DNA of 64,000 nt, from assembly GCF_005080685.1 (NCBI RefSeq), contig NZ_CP039371.1, forward strand, positions 1,612,001 to 1,676,000. The letters are read 5' to 3'. The translations under genes were made by a program, and so were the position numbers. This document shows positions 10,299 through 19,842 of the stretch, in pieces; within the stretch, counting starts at the first letter, position 1; every line of letters begins with the position of its first letter. Below the pieces are notes generated by a model, which was not told the DNA's origin, ran no database searches, and saw only the letters and a program-made list of their open reading frames with translations. The DNA comes from Pseudomonas putida (GTDB lineage Bacteria > Pseudomonadota > Gammaproteobacteria > Pseudomonadales > Pseudomonadaceae).

Positions 10299-11389
10299 TG
10301 GAGTTTTCTTTGAAAATACTTACTATTATCGGCGCACGGCCACAGTTTATCAAGGCAAGTGTGGTCTCGCGAGCGATCGGCCAAAAGCTGGAGCTGGATG
10401 AGATCATTGTTCATACCGGGCAACACTTCGACGCCAATATGTCGGACATTTTCTTTGAACAACTCGGTATACCAAAGCCGGACTACCAACTGGATATCCA
10501 TGGCGGCTCTCACGGGCAGATGACCGGTCGCATGCTCATCGAAATTGAGAGCGTGATGCTCAGGGAAGCCCCGGATCGTGTCATGGTCTATGGCGACACT
10601 AACTCCACGTTGGCTGGTGCTTTGGCGGCCGCCAAGCTGAATATTCCAGTTGCGCACATTGAGGCTGGGCTGCGCAGCTATAACATGCGCATGCCTGAAG
10701 AGGTCAATCGCATTCTGACCGATCAGGTCAGCGACGTCCTGTTTTGCCCTACAGAAGTTGCGATTGACAACCTCAAGAATGAAGGTTTCTCCGAGAAGTC
10801 TGTGAAAATCCTTAATGTCGGCGACGTCATGCAGGATAGTGCTATTTTCTTCGCTCAACGGGCCACTGCGCCAGCCGAATCAGTTCCGCCATCAGGATTT
10901 GTTCTAGCAACGCTGCACCGCGCCGAAAATACGGACGACCCAGTCCGTCTTGCCTCAATCGTGCAAGCTCTGAATGAAATCAATCGAAAGGTTGCTCCGG
11001 TTGTGCTTCCTTTGCACCCACGTACGCGAGGTGTTGTAGGGCGATTGGGGTTGAAGTTGGACGCCCACGTCATTGACCCTGTCGGTTATCTGGAAATGAT
11101 CTGGCTGTTGCAGCGCTGTGGTCTGGTGCTCACCGACAGCGGTGGTGTGCAGAAAGAGGCGTTTTTCTTCGGAAAGGCATGCGTAACCATGCGCGACCAG
11201 ACTGAATGGGTTGAATTGATTACTTGCGGCGCGAATGTTTTGGTAGGTGCCGATTCCGACCGAATTGTTGACGCGGTGAATCGCAACCACGGGCGCGCTA
11301 TTTTGGACCCAGATAACCTCTACGGTGGTGGGCAGGCGTCCAGTAAGATCGCCCAGTATTTGAGTACATTTCCACTGAAAGCCGCATGA
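10298..11389 (+). CDS. wbpI: UDP-2,3-diacetamido-glucuronate 2-epimerase WbpI
   Basis: It epimerises C2 of UDP-GlcNAc3NAcA to give UDP-ManNAc3NAcA, completing the pathway begun by WbpA. The fold is that of non-hydrolysing UDP-GlcNAc 2-epimerases: TIIGARPQFIK at the start, then MVYGDTNSTL, HIEAGLRS and the substrate loop DSGGVQKEA. ATG 10298 overlaps the preceding stop. A TTG at 10310 is an alternative start (359 aa), because GGAG at 10300-10303 is well spaced for it and the known enzyme begins MKILTIIG. Confidence 0.92.
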   Translation: MEFSLKILTIIGARPQFIKASVVSRAIGQKLELDEIIVHTGQHFDANMSDIFFEQLGIPKPDYQLDIHGGSHGQMTGRMLIEIESVMLREAPDRVMVYGDTNSTLAGALAAAKLNIPVAHIEAGLRSYNMRMPEEVNRILTDQVSDVLFCPTEVAIDNLKNEGFSEKSVKILNVGDVMQDSAIFFAQRATAPAESVPPSGFVLATLHRAENTDDPVRLASIVQALNEINRKVAPVVLPLHPRTRGVVGRLGLKLDAHVIDPVGYLEMIWLLQRCGLVLTDSGGVQKEAFFFGKACVTMRDQTEWVELITCGANVLVGADSDRIVDAVNRNHGRAILDPDNLYGGGQASSKIAQYLSTFPLKAA

Positions 11390-11396
11390 GGCATAC

Positions 11397-12608
11397 ATGA
11401 AAATAATGTATGTAAACCCATACGCGGGTGGGCCAGGGGTGGGTCGCTATTGGCGTGCCTATCACTTGGCCTGTGAATGGAAAAGAGAGGGACATGAAGT
11501 GACTGTCGTCTCGCCTGCCTATCATCATCTGATGGAGGGAGAGGCGATGGCGGTGGGGCGATCGGAGCACGGTGGGGTGGCTTACAGTTTTCTACCGGCC
11601 CTGAAGTACGCGGGTAATGGATTGAAGCGGCTGCTGGCGATGCTGTTTTTCGCCTTCACTTTGCTGGTGTTTCTGATCAAGCTACCGCGCGACATGCGCC
11701 CAGATCTGATCATCTACTCGTCAGCTCACCCATTTGCTTACCCAAGTGCGCTGCTTATGGCGAAGCTCTACAAGGCTCGCATCTATTTCGAGGTCAGAGA
11801 TCTGTGGCCGTTGAGTCTTGTCGAGGTTGCGGGTGTCAGCACACGTCACCCGATTGTCTGGTTATTAGCGAATATCGAGCGCCTCGCCTACCGGGCATCT
11901 GACAAGGTCATATCGCTACTGCCGGGAGCTTTTGAATATATGGGCAAGCGTGGTTTGTCTGAAAGCCGCTTCGTCTATGCACCGAATGGTTTTTCGCTTG
12001 CGCCCTCAGCCGTGCAGGCACATGCGCATCTCCTGCTGTCGGATTTGGAGTCGTTCAGACGCAATGGAGAGTTCATCTACTTTTATGCTGGAGCCTTGGG
12101 TGAGCCCAATGCGATGCATAAATTTGTGGATGCCCTCGAGTACTTGTCCTTTCCGGCAGGTCGCAACATTCGATTCGTCATCGTGGGCAAGGGCGAACAA
12201 GCCGAAGCACTCGAGCGTCGCTGTGCAGAACGGGCGTTCGACTACGTGAGCTTTTACGGTCAGGTCGACAAGAGCGTCATTGTTGAGGCCCTGAAGAGCG
12301 TTGATGCAGGCTTTTTCGTCATGCACGACCTGCCGATCTACAGGTTCGGCATCAGTTTGAACAAACTGTACGACTACATGGCGCTTGGAGTGCCTGTGGT
12401 AGGGGCTTATCGAGCGTTTAACGACCCATTGGCTGACGCAGGTTGTGGCATTTCGGTTGTTCCGGATCGGCCAGAGGAGCTGGCTGCTGCCTTCAGGTCA
12501 CTTGTTGTCCGCGATCCGGCTGCCCTGCAGGCCATGGGCGAACGAGGCCGAGCTTATTTGACGGCCAATTTCGAATACGCAGCCATTGCGAGGAAAATTC
12601 TCGCATGA
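11397..12608 (+). CDS. Glycosyltransferase, WbuB-like GT4 family
   Basis: A 403-aa GT-B transferase with the WbuB-type N-terminus (MYVNPYAGGPGVGRYWRAYH), an internal hydrophobic stretch near residues 75-95 that may attach it to the membrane, EVRDLWPLS, and the donor-site motif KLYDYMALGVPVVG. WbuB-type enzymes transfer amino sugars such as FucNAc in O-antigen assembly, which fits the downstream FucNAc-type genes. It lies 7 nt after wbpI. The acceptor is not known. Confidence 0.87.
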   Translation: MKIMYVNPYAGGPGVGRYWRAYHLACEWKREGHEVTVVSPAYHHLMEGEAMAVGRSEHGGVAYSFLPALKYAGNGLKRLLAMLFFAFTLLVFLIKLPRDMRPDLIIYSSAHPFAYPSALLMAKLYKARIYFEVRDLWPLSLVEVAGVSTRHPIVWLLANIERLAYRASDKVISLLPGAFEYMGKRGLSESRFVYAPNGFSLAPSAVQAHAHLLLSDLESFRRNGEFIYFYAGALGEPNAMHKFVDALEYLSFPAGRNIRFVIVGKGEQAEALERRCAERAFDYVSFYGQVDKSVIVEALKSVDAGFFVMHDLPIYRFGISLNKLYDYMALGVPVVGAYRAFNDPLADAGCGISVVPDRPEELAAAFRSLVVRDPAALQAMGERGRAYLTANFEYAAIARKILA

Positions 12609-12622
12609 CTCAAGGAGTCCGT

Positions 12623-13594
12623 ATGATTTTGGTCACAGGTGCGTCCGGCTTCATTGGAAGAGCATTGTGCTCGAAGTTGGCTAGTGAGCACTTGTTTGTG
12701 CGCGGAGCAGGCCGAAACCAAGTGGGCCCCGCAGAGTTGTCAGACTACGTAAGTTGCGATTTAGAGCGCGATGCCGAACTCGACGAGTTGTGTGAAGGGG
12801 TTCATACAGTCATTCATCTTGCGGGGCGCGCGCACGTCTTGAACGACACCTCGGCGGATCCTGCTGCTGCATTCCACAGTGCCAACGTTGAGGCCACGAT
12901 CAGGCTTGCCCAGGCAGCGATCCGGCAGGGTGTGAGCCGTTTCATCTTCCTCAGCTCGATAGGCGTGAACGCAGCGGAAACAGGCGAGGGTATCGCCGTG
13001 TCCGAGAGTAGCCCCTGCACGCCGACACAGCTTTATGGCGTGAGTAAGCTGACAGCTGAACGTGAGCTTGAGCAGCTGATCCAGGGAACCAGTATGGCGC
13101 TGGTTGTGATTCGACCGCCCCTCGTCTATGCCAGCGATGCGCCTGGCAATTTCCATCGGTTACTGAAGATAATTGGTAAGGGGCTGCCCCTTCCATTCGC
13201 AAGGGTGCGAAATCAGCGCAGCATGGTTTCCCGAGAGAATCTGGTGGATTTCATCCACGTTTGTGTTGAGCACTCGCTGGCAGCGAATCAGACATTCGTT
13301 ATCTCGGATGGCGTCGACGTTTCCACGCCCGAAATCGTGCGGTACCTTGCCAGCGGAATGGGCAAACCGCCGAGGCTTTTCGGGTTTCCAGTTTGGATGT
13401 TGGGCGCGGGCTTGATTGTGCTGGGAAGAAAAAGCATGTACAGCCAATTGTGTAAATCGTTGGTGATAGATTCGAGTAAAGCCCGGCAGTTGCTTGGCTG
13501 GACTCCACCAGCAGCGCCTGAAGATGCGCTGCGCGCGGCAGGACAACATTTTGGGGTGCAGGATCATGACGAGCTAGGAGCGAAAACACCTTGA
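12623..13594 (+). CDS. NAD-dependent sugar epimerase/dehydratase, WbpV/WbpK-like
   Basis: An extended SDR with an N-terminal Rossmann motif (VTGASGFIG), catalytic Ser in FLSSIGV and the YGVSK pair. It is 323 aa from ATG 12623, which has AAGGAGT immediately upstream. ATG 12605 overlaps the previous stop and is also possible. In P. aeruginosa the equivalent gene just before wbpL takes part in making the first sugar (QuiNAc/FucNAc family) from the WbpM 4-keto product. The same order here supports that role. Confidence 0.85.
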   Translation: MILVTGASGFIGRALCSKLASEHLFVRGAGRNQVGPAELSDYVSCDLERDAELDELCEGVHTVIHLAGRAHVLNDTSADPAAAFHSANVEATIRLAQAAIRQGVSRFIFLSSIGVNAAETGEGIAVSESSPCTPTQLYGVSKLTAERELEQLIQGTSMALVVIRPPLVYASDAPGNFHRLLKIIGKGLPLPFARVRNQRSMVSRENLVDFIHVCVEHSLAANQTFVISDGVDVSTPEIVRYLASGMGKPPRLFGFPVWMLGAGLIVLGRKSMYSQLCKSLVIDSSKARQLLGWTPPAAPEDALRAAGQHFGVQDHDELGAKTP

Positions 13595-14607
13595 GTAGCA
13601 TTCTTCTGTTTATCTGGGCTTTTTTCGCCGCACTTGTCATGACCGGATTGCTTCGTAGGTATGCGATCGCCCGTAGTATTATCGATATACCCAACGCGCG
13701 GAGTTCACACAGTATGCCAACTCCGCGTGGCGGCGGCGTCGCAATCGTTGTAGTGTTCATCGCTGGTTTGCTGGTTTGCATGCTGTGCGGCTTTGGCCGT
13801 TGGCAGGAATTGGTCGGAGTTGGCGGTGCCGGGCTGCTGATCGCGGTTATTGGCTTCATGGATGACCATGGCCATATTGCCGCCCGCTGGCGGCTGCTGG
13901 GGCACTTCGGTGGGGCCTTGTGGCTTTTGTACTGGCTCAGCGGCTTTCCTGTCCTTGAATTGTTTGGATTCAAGCTGGAAGCGACTCTGCTGCTCGTTGT
14001 CTTTGCCGTTTTTTATCTGGTATGGCTGCTTAACCTCTACAATTTCATGGATGGCATCGACGGGCTTGCGAGCGTCGAAGCGATTACCACGACTCTGGGT
14101 ATTTCGCTCATCTATTGGATGTGTGGCTTCGAGGATCTGATCATTCTCCCCTTGTTGCTGGCGCTTGCCGTCGGAGGGTTTCTTTACTGGAATTTTCCTC
14201 CCGCGAAAATTTTCATGGGGGACGCTGGAAGTGGCTTCCTGGGGATCACCCTCGGAGCGCTCTCGATTCAAGGCGCCTGGATGTCGCCAGCGATTTTCTG
14301 GTCTTGGTTAGTACTCATGGGTGTGTTCATCGTCGATGCCACCTACACACTTATTCGCCGGCTTACTCGCGGCGAAAAGCTGTACGAGGCTCATCGTAGT
14401 CATGCTTATCAGTTCGCCTCTCGCCGGTTCGGACGGCACCTGCCGGTAACAGTCGCAGTGCTGATTCTCAACGTGGTCTGGCTATTGCCGATTGCGATCG
14501 CCGTGGCGTTGGGGTGGCTGGCCGGTCCGGTCGGTGTGCTCATCGGCTACGCCCCGTTGGTTGGGCTCGCGGTCAACTTTAGGGCGGGTGAACTGGAGCA
14601 TTCTTGA
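13591..14607 (+). CDS. wbpL: Initiating sugar-1-phosphate transferase WbpL (WecA/MraY family)
   Basis: It moves the first sugar-1-phosphate of the O-unit onto undecaprenyl phosphate at the inner membrane. The 338-aa protein has about ten membrane helices and the family Asp-rich loops: DDHGH, NLYNFMDGIDG and GDAGSGFLG. The start is TTG 13591, overlapping the previous TGA, with AGGAG at 13577-13581. WbpL starts both A- and B-band LPS in P. aeruginosa, so this gene may serve more than one polymer. Confidence 0.93.
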   Translation: MSSILLFIWAFFAALVMTGLLRRYAIARSIIDIPNARSSHSMPTPRGGGVAIVVVFIAGLLVCMLCGFGRWQELVGVGGAGLLIAVIGFMDDHGHIAARWRLLGHFGGALWLLYWLSGFPVLELFGFKLEATLLLVVFAVFYLVWLLNLYNFMDGIDGLASVEAITTTLGISLIYWMCGFEDLIILPLLLALAVGGFLYWNFPPAKIFMGDAGSGFLGITLGALSIQGAWMSPAIFWSWLVLMGVFIVDATYTLIRRLTRGEKLYEAHRSHAYQFASRRFGRHLPVTVAVLILNVVWLLPIAIAVALGWLAGPVGVLIGYAPLVGLAVNFRAGELEHS

Positions 14608-14736
14608 TCCAGGTAATGGCCCAAGTGCCGGATACGGAAAATAATAAAGTCATGGTGAGTCGCACTCTGCGGTGCTTCTCATCACCAATGGCCTGGATGG
14701 CCATGGTCTCAAAGAGTGCGAGGGCCCACTGGAAAA

Positions 14737-16731
14737 ATGAATAGTTTGAGAACGCGCATGCTTGCACTGCCACGCCGGTACAAGCGAGCTCTGCAGGTCG
14801 CCGTGGATGTGCTGCTGGTGGTCGTTGCCCTGTGGCTGGCTTTTGCGGTGCGCCTGGGTATTGATGAAATGCCCAATCCGTTGGTCAGTCATCCGTGGCT
14901 GTTTGTTGCGGCGCCTGTGATCGCCGTCCCGATCTTTATCCGCTTCGGCATGTACCGCGCGGTCATGCGCTACTTCGGCAACGATGCGCTGATCACCATT
15001 ATCAAGGCTGTCAGTCTGTCTGCGCTGATTCTGGCCTTGATCGTCTACTGGTATGCCAACCATAAATACATCGTGCCGCGCTCCATTATCTTCAACTACT
15101 GGTGGCTCAGCCTGATCATGATCGGCGGATTGCGCCTTATCATGCGTCAGTACTTTCTGGGAGACTGGTTTGCGACCAAGCAGCATGTTCCGTTCACCAG
15201 CCGTGACAATGGGTTGCCGAAGGTAGCGATCTATGGTGCGGGCGCTGCTGGTAATCAGCTCGTTGCCGCCCTGCGAATGGGGCGAGTGATGCGGCCTGTG
15301 GCCTTCATCGATGACGATGAAGGTGTGGCTGATCGGGTCATTTCCGGCCTTCAGGTCTTCAGGGGGCAGGACATTCAGAAAATGATCGACGTGACGGGGG
15401 CTGAGGAGGTGTTGCTTGCTGTCCCGTCTGCAACTCGAGCGCGACGCAGGGAAATCCTGGGGGGCCTCGAAAGGTTTCCGCTTCACGTCCGAAGTGTTCC
15501 CGGCATCATGGACTTGGCGAGTGGGCGGGTTAAGGTTGACGATATTCAGGAGGTCGATATCGCAGATCTTCTGGGTCGGGATGCAGTCCCTGCACAACTA
15601 GATCTCATGGCCCATTGCATTACCGACCAGGTAGTCATGGTGACCGGCGCTGGCGGTTCAATCGGCTCGGAGCTATGCCGTCAGATCCTTTTGCTCAAGC
15701 CTAAAACCTTGCTGCTGTTCGAGCATAGTGAGTTCAACCTCTATAGCATTCACAGCGAGCTGGAACAGCGTATCCTGCGCCATTCGTTACCTGTTCGCCT
15801 GGTTCCGTTCCTCGGCTCCATACGTAATGAGAAGCACCTGTATGACACGATGTCGATGTGGCATGTCGATACGGTCTACCACGCGGCTGCGTATAAGCAT
15901 GTACCTATGGTCGAGCATAATATCGCCGAGGGTGTGCTCAATAACGTAATCGGTACACTTAATACTGCGCAGGCTGCGCTGCAGGCCAACGTCTCGAACT
16001 TTGTACTGATCTCAACTGACAAAGCAGTGCGCCCGACTAATGTAATGGGGAGCACCAAGCGGTTGGCGGAAATGGTGCTCCAGGCCTTAAGCAAAGAACT
16101 AGCCCCCGTTCTGTTTAGTGATTCCGCAAATGTGGCGCGCGTTAACAAGACTCGGTTCACCATGGTGAGGTTTGGGAATGTTCTTGGCTCTTCGGGCTCG
16201 GTGATTCCTCTCTTCTACAAGCAGATCAAGGCTGGCGGCCCGTTGACTGTTACGCATCCCAAAATTACGCGCTATTTCATGACCATCCCTGAAGCTGCGC
16301 AGCTCGTGATTCAGGCCGGATCGATGGGGCAGGGCGGTGATGTATTTGTTTTGGATATGGGGGAGCCGGTCAGAATCGCAACGCTGGCGGAGAAGATGAT
16401 TCATCTGTCAGGGCTGAGTATCCGCTCGGAAGAAAACCCTCATGGCGATATTGAAATTGAGTTTACGGGATTGCGTCCTGGTGAAAAGCTCTATGAGGAA
16501 CTTTTGATCGGTGACAATGTTTCGCCGACTTCGCATCCGATGATCATGACTGCTAATGAAGATTACCTCGCTTGGGAAACCTTGAAGGAAAAGTTATTGG
16601 CCTTGATGCAGGCCGTGGGGAGCGAAGACTTTGGTCTTGTGCGCAAGACGTTGCGAGAGTTGGTAAGCGGCTATACACCTCAGGATGAAATTGTAGACTG
16701 GGTGTACCAGCAACGCCGCCAAGATTTTTGA
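14737..16731 (+). CDS. wbpM: UDP-GlcNAc 4,6-dehydratase WbpM
   Basis: This membrane-bound dehydratase makes the UDP-4-keto-6-deoxy sugar used for QuiNAc/FucNAc. The 664-aa layout is typical: four N-terminal transmembrane helices (about residues 15-125), a first nucleotide-binding region near residue 160, then the catalytic SDR domain with GAGGSIGSELCRQ. As in other WbpM/FlaA1-type enzymes, a Met stands where most SDRs have the catalytic Tyr (MGSTKR). ATG 14737 is preferred over GTG 14716. It is the last gene of the + strand cluster. Confidence 0.95.
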   Translation: MNSLRTRMLALPRRYKRALQVAVDVLLVVVALWLAFAVRLGIDEMPNPLVSHPWLFVAAPVIAVPIFIRFGMYRAVMRYFGNDALITIIKAVSLSALILALIVYWYANHKYIVPRSIIFNYWWLSLIMIGGLRLIMRQYFLGDWFATKQHVPFTSRDNGLPKVAIYGAGAAGNQLVAALRMGRVMRPVAFIDDDEGVADRVISGLQVFRGQDIQKMIDVTGAEEVLLAVPSATRARRREILGGLERFPLHVRSVPGIMDLASGRVKVDDIQEVDIADLLGRDAVPAQLDLMAHCITDQVVMVTGAGGSIGSELCRQILLLKPKTLLLFEHSEFNLYSIHSELEQRILRHSLPVRLVPFLGSIRNEKHLYDTMSMWHVDTVYHAAAYKHVPMVEHNIAEGVLNNVIGTLNTAQAALQANVSNFVLISTDKAVRPTNVMGSTKRLAEMVLQALSKELAPVLFSDSANVARVNKTRFTMVRFGNVLGSSGSVIPLFYKQIKAGGPLTVTHPKITRYFMTIPEAAQLVIQAGSMGQGGDVFVLDMGEPVRIATLAEKMIHLSGLSIRSEENPHGDIEIEFTGLRPGEKLYEELLIGDNVSPTSHPMIMTANEDYLAWETLKEKLLALMQAVGSEDFGLVRKTLRELVSGYTPQDEIVDWVYQQRRQDF

Positions 16732-16782
16732 GTGTAGGGATTCAACTGGCTTTGATGGTTTGGTTTAACTTGTTTGAGAATA

Positions 16783-16810
16783 ATAAAGGGCTGCAGATGC
16801 AGCCCTTTAT
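16783..16810. terminator. Bidirectional rho-independent terminator after wbpM
   Basis: A near-perfect palindrome with 13-base arms (ATAAAGGGCTGCA and its complement) separated by GA, flanked by A/T-rich sequence on both sides. It lies between the convergent wbpM and C5-epimerase genes and can serve both. Confidence 0.85.
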
Positions 16811-17821
16811 TCATTTCTTCGTGACGCTGTCCTGCCAGTGAACAGCGAACTCCTTCAGAATTTTATCACCTGTTACAAAGTACAGGCAGTTCAACAAGGA
16901 AATATGGGTCGCGTGGTAGCGCAATGGACCATGCGGTATTTTTCTGTTGAATGTGATATGAGTTAGGTCGTAGGAAGAAAATCCGCCGAAGTCGTAATAA
17001 GGAAGGATTTCATCCAGCGTCCTGATACCCCGCTTAAATAAATCTTCAGCCTCTTTTGAGCCTGTTATCTGCCACCAGTCGTAAAGACCAAGTAGGGTGA
17101 ACATGTACCCGTTTAGGGTGTAAATGTTCTTATCGCCTACGTATTCCTCGAAGAAGATATAGCCGTCCAGGGACTTGTCCAGATCCTTCATGGAAGTGAA
17201 GGGGCCGCCATGGTCGATAGGCACCGTCAAGAAGTGCAGCGCCTTATTCCCTGCCTCCAGTAGGTCTGGGCGCTGGTCGACATGGTAAGCCCTGGCAAGC
17301 ACGCTGAGCGCCGTGCCTTGGGCCATTCCGCTCACCCAGCCTGGCGGATAAGTCTTGCCCAATGCGTAATGGTGGAACGGGAAGTTGTAGCGGAACGCGC
17401 CCTCGAAGCTCTGCATGCTTAAAAGCTTGTTGACGCCATTCCAGAATGTTTTTCCAGGCTTGCCCGGAAGGGTAGATCCGTACTCGGACAGTGCATAGTG
17501 AGAAATGGTGATGGGGTTGTACTGGTACTCACTACCGAAAAGAACCATCGGCATTCCGTTGGCGTCCAGCTTGATGCGTCCAGCGGTTTTGAAGTGAACC
17601 GTTTTGCTGTAGTTCAGGTAGTCACCGGTGGCTGTGTAGTTCTGCGAGCGTGACGAAGCGTCAAGCTTTACGCGAATGTATTCTTCTCGGAATTGTTCAC
17701 CCGCTGCCGCCTGCTCCGCATTGGGTTTGTATTCTGGCCACTTGGGTATGTATTGATAACCAACGTAGACGGCTAATGCGAGACCTGCAATTGAGGCTAC
17801 TGCTATAGATATTTTCTTCAT
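16811..17821 (-). CDS. Membrane-anchored D-glucuronyl C5-epimerase-like protein
   Basis: The 336-aa protein has a single N-terminal hydrophobic helix (about residues 5-24), so the rest is probably periplasmic. The remainder follows the C-terminal catalytic domain of heparosan glucuronyl C5-epimerases: NPITISHYAL, GWVSGMAQGTALSVLARAY, LNGYMFTLLGLYDWW and YHATHISLL near the end, including the conserved tyrosines in those motifs. Such enzymes flip C5 of a uronic acid within a finished polymer (GlcA to IdoA). Next to a cluster making diacetamido-mannuronate, a modifying role on O-antigen is plausible but inferred. It lies outside the usual wbpM-comEA order. Confidence 0.82.
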   Translation of the reverse strand: MKKISIAVASIAGLALAVYVGYQYIPKWPEYKPNAEQAAAGEQFREEYIRVKLDASSRSQNYTATGDYLNYSKTVHFKTAGRIKLDANGMPMVLFGSEYQYNPITISHYALSEYGSTLPGKPGKTFWNGVNKLLSMQSFEGAFRYNFPFHHYALGKTYPPGWVSGMAQGTALSVLARAYHVDQRPDLLEAGNKALHFLTVPIDHGGPFTSMKDLDKSLDGYIFFEEYVGDKNIYTLNGYMFTLLGLYDWWQITGSKEAEDLFKRGIRTLDEILPYYDFGGFSSYDLTHITFNRKIPHGPLRYHATHISLLNCLYFVTGDKILKEFAVHWQDSVTKK

Positions 17822-17892
17822 CGGCCCATTGATCTTTGGTTTATTTTGTATAAGTGCTTCGAATGTTTTCTGTTAATTATAACTAGGCTTTT

Positions 17893-18955
17893 CTAGTTGT
17901 TTTCATGTTGTACTGCTATGTTTTGGTTGGGGTTTTCATTGTGGCGCCAGGAATATCGTTCTTTCATTTTTAGTAGCGGCTTTTCAAATAGCACATAGCT
18001 CAGAGGAGCAACGATAAACGTTAGCCAAAGCCCGGTATACAACGGTGGGGGGAAGGCCGCCCCTGTCCGATATGGGCCGTTTCCAGTGAATACCCCTTGC
18101 CACACATAGAGGCCGTAGCTAATTATGCCGATAATTACTAATGGCTTAAATCCTAGAATCTTAACTAGCGTCGATCCCTGGTTGTATTTAATGTAAATCA
18201 GAATGCTGCACATGGATATTATCCATGGAAGCTCGTAGGTGGTAAATGCCGGAGAAAAAATCCAGTGACAATGCATATTAATGCAATGGATGACTTTGAA
18301 CTGTCAGAGAAGAATGAAGACAGGCCTGACATTCTAGAAGCAATTGCGGTAACACATCCGCAAAGAATCGGCAGCATTGCCGGGAAAGTCCAGCGGTTTG
18401 GATACCATGAATCAATGTTCTGGTAGAACACTGTTCCCATGTTAATGCATGCTATGATCATAACTTTTGCGATAATTGCTGAAAATCGCTTTCCCAGCAT
18501 GAATATAAATGGCCAAAATAAGTAAAAGTGCTCTTCTACTGACAGAGACCAGAAGTGAGAAATTGTTGAGTGATCGCAGGCTTTGCTGATGAAGTTAACT
18601 GTGTATGTGAGTGAAAAAATATACGAGCAGTTTGGTATACTTGCTTTGCCTATGTAATCCATGTACATCAGGAGGAATATAGATAGTACAGGGGGAAAAT
18701 CCTCATTGCCCTGCGTTTTATGAAGGCGACTATGTCTACTCGGCCGGTGGATTCTTTTTCTTGGATTAGGAGTGTGGTAATCAAGAAACCTGAGAGTACA
18801 AAGAAAATGCTAACCCCAATGTGCCCGTTCATTAATGATTTTATTTTTGCGCTTTCTATGCCTATATAAGGCCATAGTACCGAGTGAGATATTATTACGC
18901 ATATGACGGCAATGCCCCGCAGGCCGTCTAATCCTTTTATTCGATTTGTCATCAT
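17893..18955 (-). pseudogene. OafA-like acyltransferase (acyltransferase 3 family), two frameshifts
   Basis: Three consecutive reading frames join into one approx. 353-aa membrane acyltransferase. The first part (18955-18668) has IKGLDGLRGIAV and ...HIGVSIFFVLSGFLI ending RIFPLYYL. The middle (18668-18219) has HFWSLSVEEHFYLFWP. The last (18276-17893) ends in VLFEKPLLKMKER. Breaks lie near 18676-18690 and at a run of six A at 18255-18260. One added base at each would restore the frame. Enzymes of this family O-acetylate surface polysaccharide from the inner membrane. Real decay, slippage-based switching and sequence error are all possible. Confidence 0.85.
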
Positions 18956-19124
18956 GCTGCCTTGAAATAAAAACGACAAATTGTGAATCACACCACTCGG
19001 TGTGTCCACCCCTTTTGCGACCTGAGCGCCAATCCACAAGCAGCATCTGGTAGTCATCCACGAGACAACAAAAAACCTATCGCAAGCAGTTTTTGCATGG
19101 AGAAACTCAACGGTTAGAATTCCT

Positions 19125-19290
19125 GCATGCCGATGCTGGCGGCTCGAACGCGCTCGCCTTCCCGGAGATGCTGGCGTGGTCCGAAGGCACCTCGACCATC
19201 AAGGACAGCGACCACGGCTACAACGTACTGGTAGGCGAAGGTTTTCACCGACTACAGAATGCACTCACGTGCCGGTGCCGGTGCCGCTGC
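19125..19290 (+). pseudogene. Remnant of phage/pyocin endolysin
   Basis: The reading frame contains ALAFPEMLAWSEGTSTIKD followed by HGYNVLVGE, the start of lysozyme-like endolysins of Pseudomonas phages and pyocins, which normally continue with LFTDY. A one-base shift after VGEG gives VFTDYRMHSRAG in another frame, so the fragment is frameshifted and then lost. No start codon context or partner phage genes remain. Confidence 0.6.
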
Positions 19291-19339
19291 CTCGCTATCG
19301 GGGATCAGCTGCACAGCCGTGGGTCGGTACCAGTGCCTG

Positions 19340-19582
19340 GCCCGCACCTGGGACGCGATCATGAAAGCGCTCTGCCTCCAGACGCTTGAACCGGAGACAG
19401 AAAGCGTTGCGCTCCCAGTGGAGAATCCTCACCTGGTTACGAGTGCGGTTGAGAAACACGAATAGCACGGGGTTGAAGAGTTCCACTTTGATGGCCAACT
19501 CAACCAGAACAGCTAGGCCGTTGATAGATTTGCGGAAGTCGATGGGCTTGGGATACAAGTAGACCTTCTTGCACTTTAGCAT
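19340..19582 (-). mobile_element. IS66-family TnpB (Orf2) fragment
   Basis: The minus-strand frame reads VYLYPKPIDFRKSINGL, then FNPVLFVFLNRTRNQVRIL and FCLRFKRLEAERF, which is the body of the IS66 accessory protein TnpB. The C-terminal end is replaced by unrelated sequence and no complete IS66 genes or terminal repeats are nearby. It is a degraded insertion sequence. Confidence 0.8.
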
Positions 19583-19734
19583 CTGGGCGCATCATGGTGG
19601 TGAATGCCTGTGAGACATGTGGGCATTCGGCTCCAATTATCTGCAGGGTACGGGCAAGCGGGGTTTATGAAGCGGTTGCGCTGATCTTGGGCAGTCGAAA
19701 AGTTGGTTAGAGAAAATGCAGCCGCATGAGACAC

Positions 19735-19842
19735 CACATGCTCGGAAGGCTGTGGCGATCAATTGGAGTCAGCTGGAGCGTTATGTAAAGGTTGGGTATT
19801 GGCAACCAACAATCCGGCAGAGCGCGCGATAGAGCCTGCCCT
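19735..19842 (+). mobile_element. IS66-family transposase (TnpC) C-terminal fragment, frameshifted
   Basis: One + frame reads ARKAVAINWSQLERYVKVG and the next frame continues LATNNPAERAIEP. Together these match the end of the IS66 DDE transposase, where a DNNAAERA-type motif follows the YLE/V-G segment. A single-base shift separates the two pieces near 19792-19800. The rest of the transposase is gone. Confidence 0.6.
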
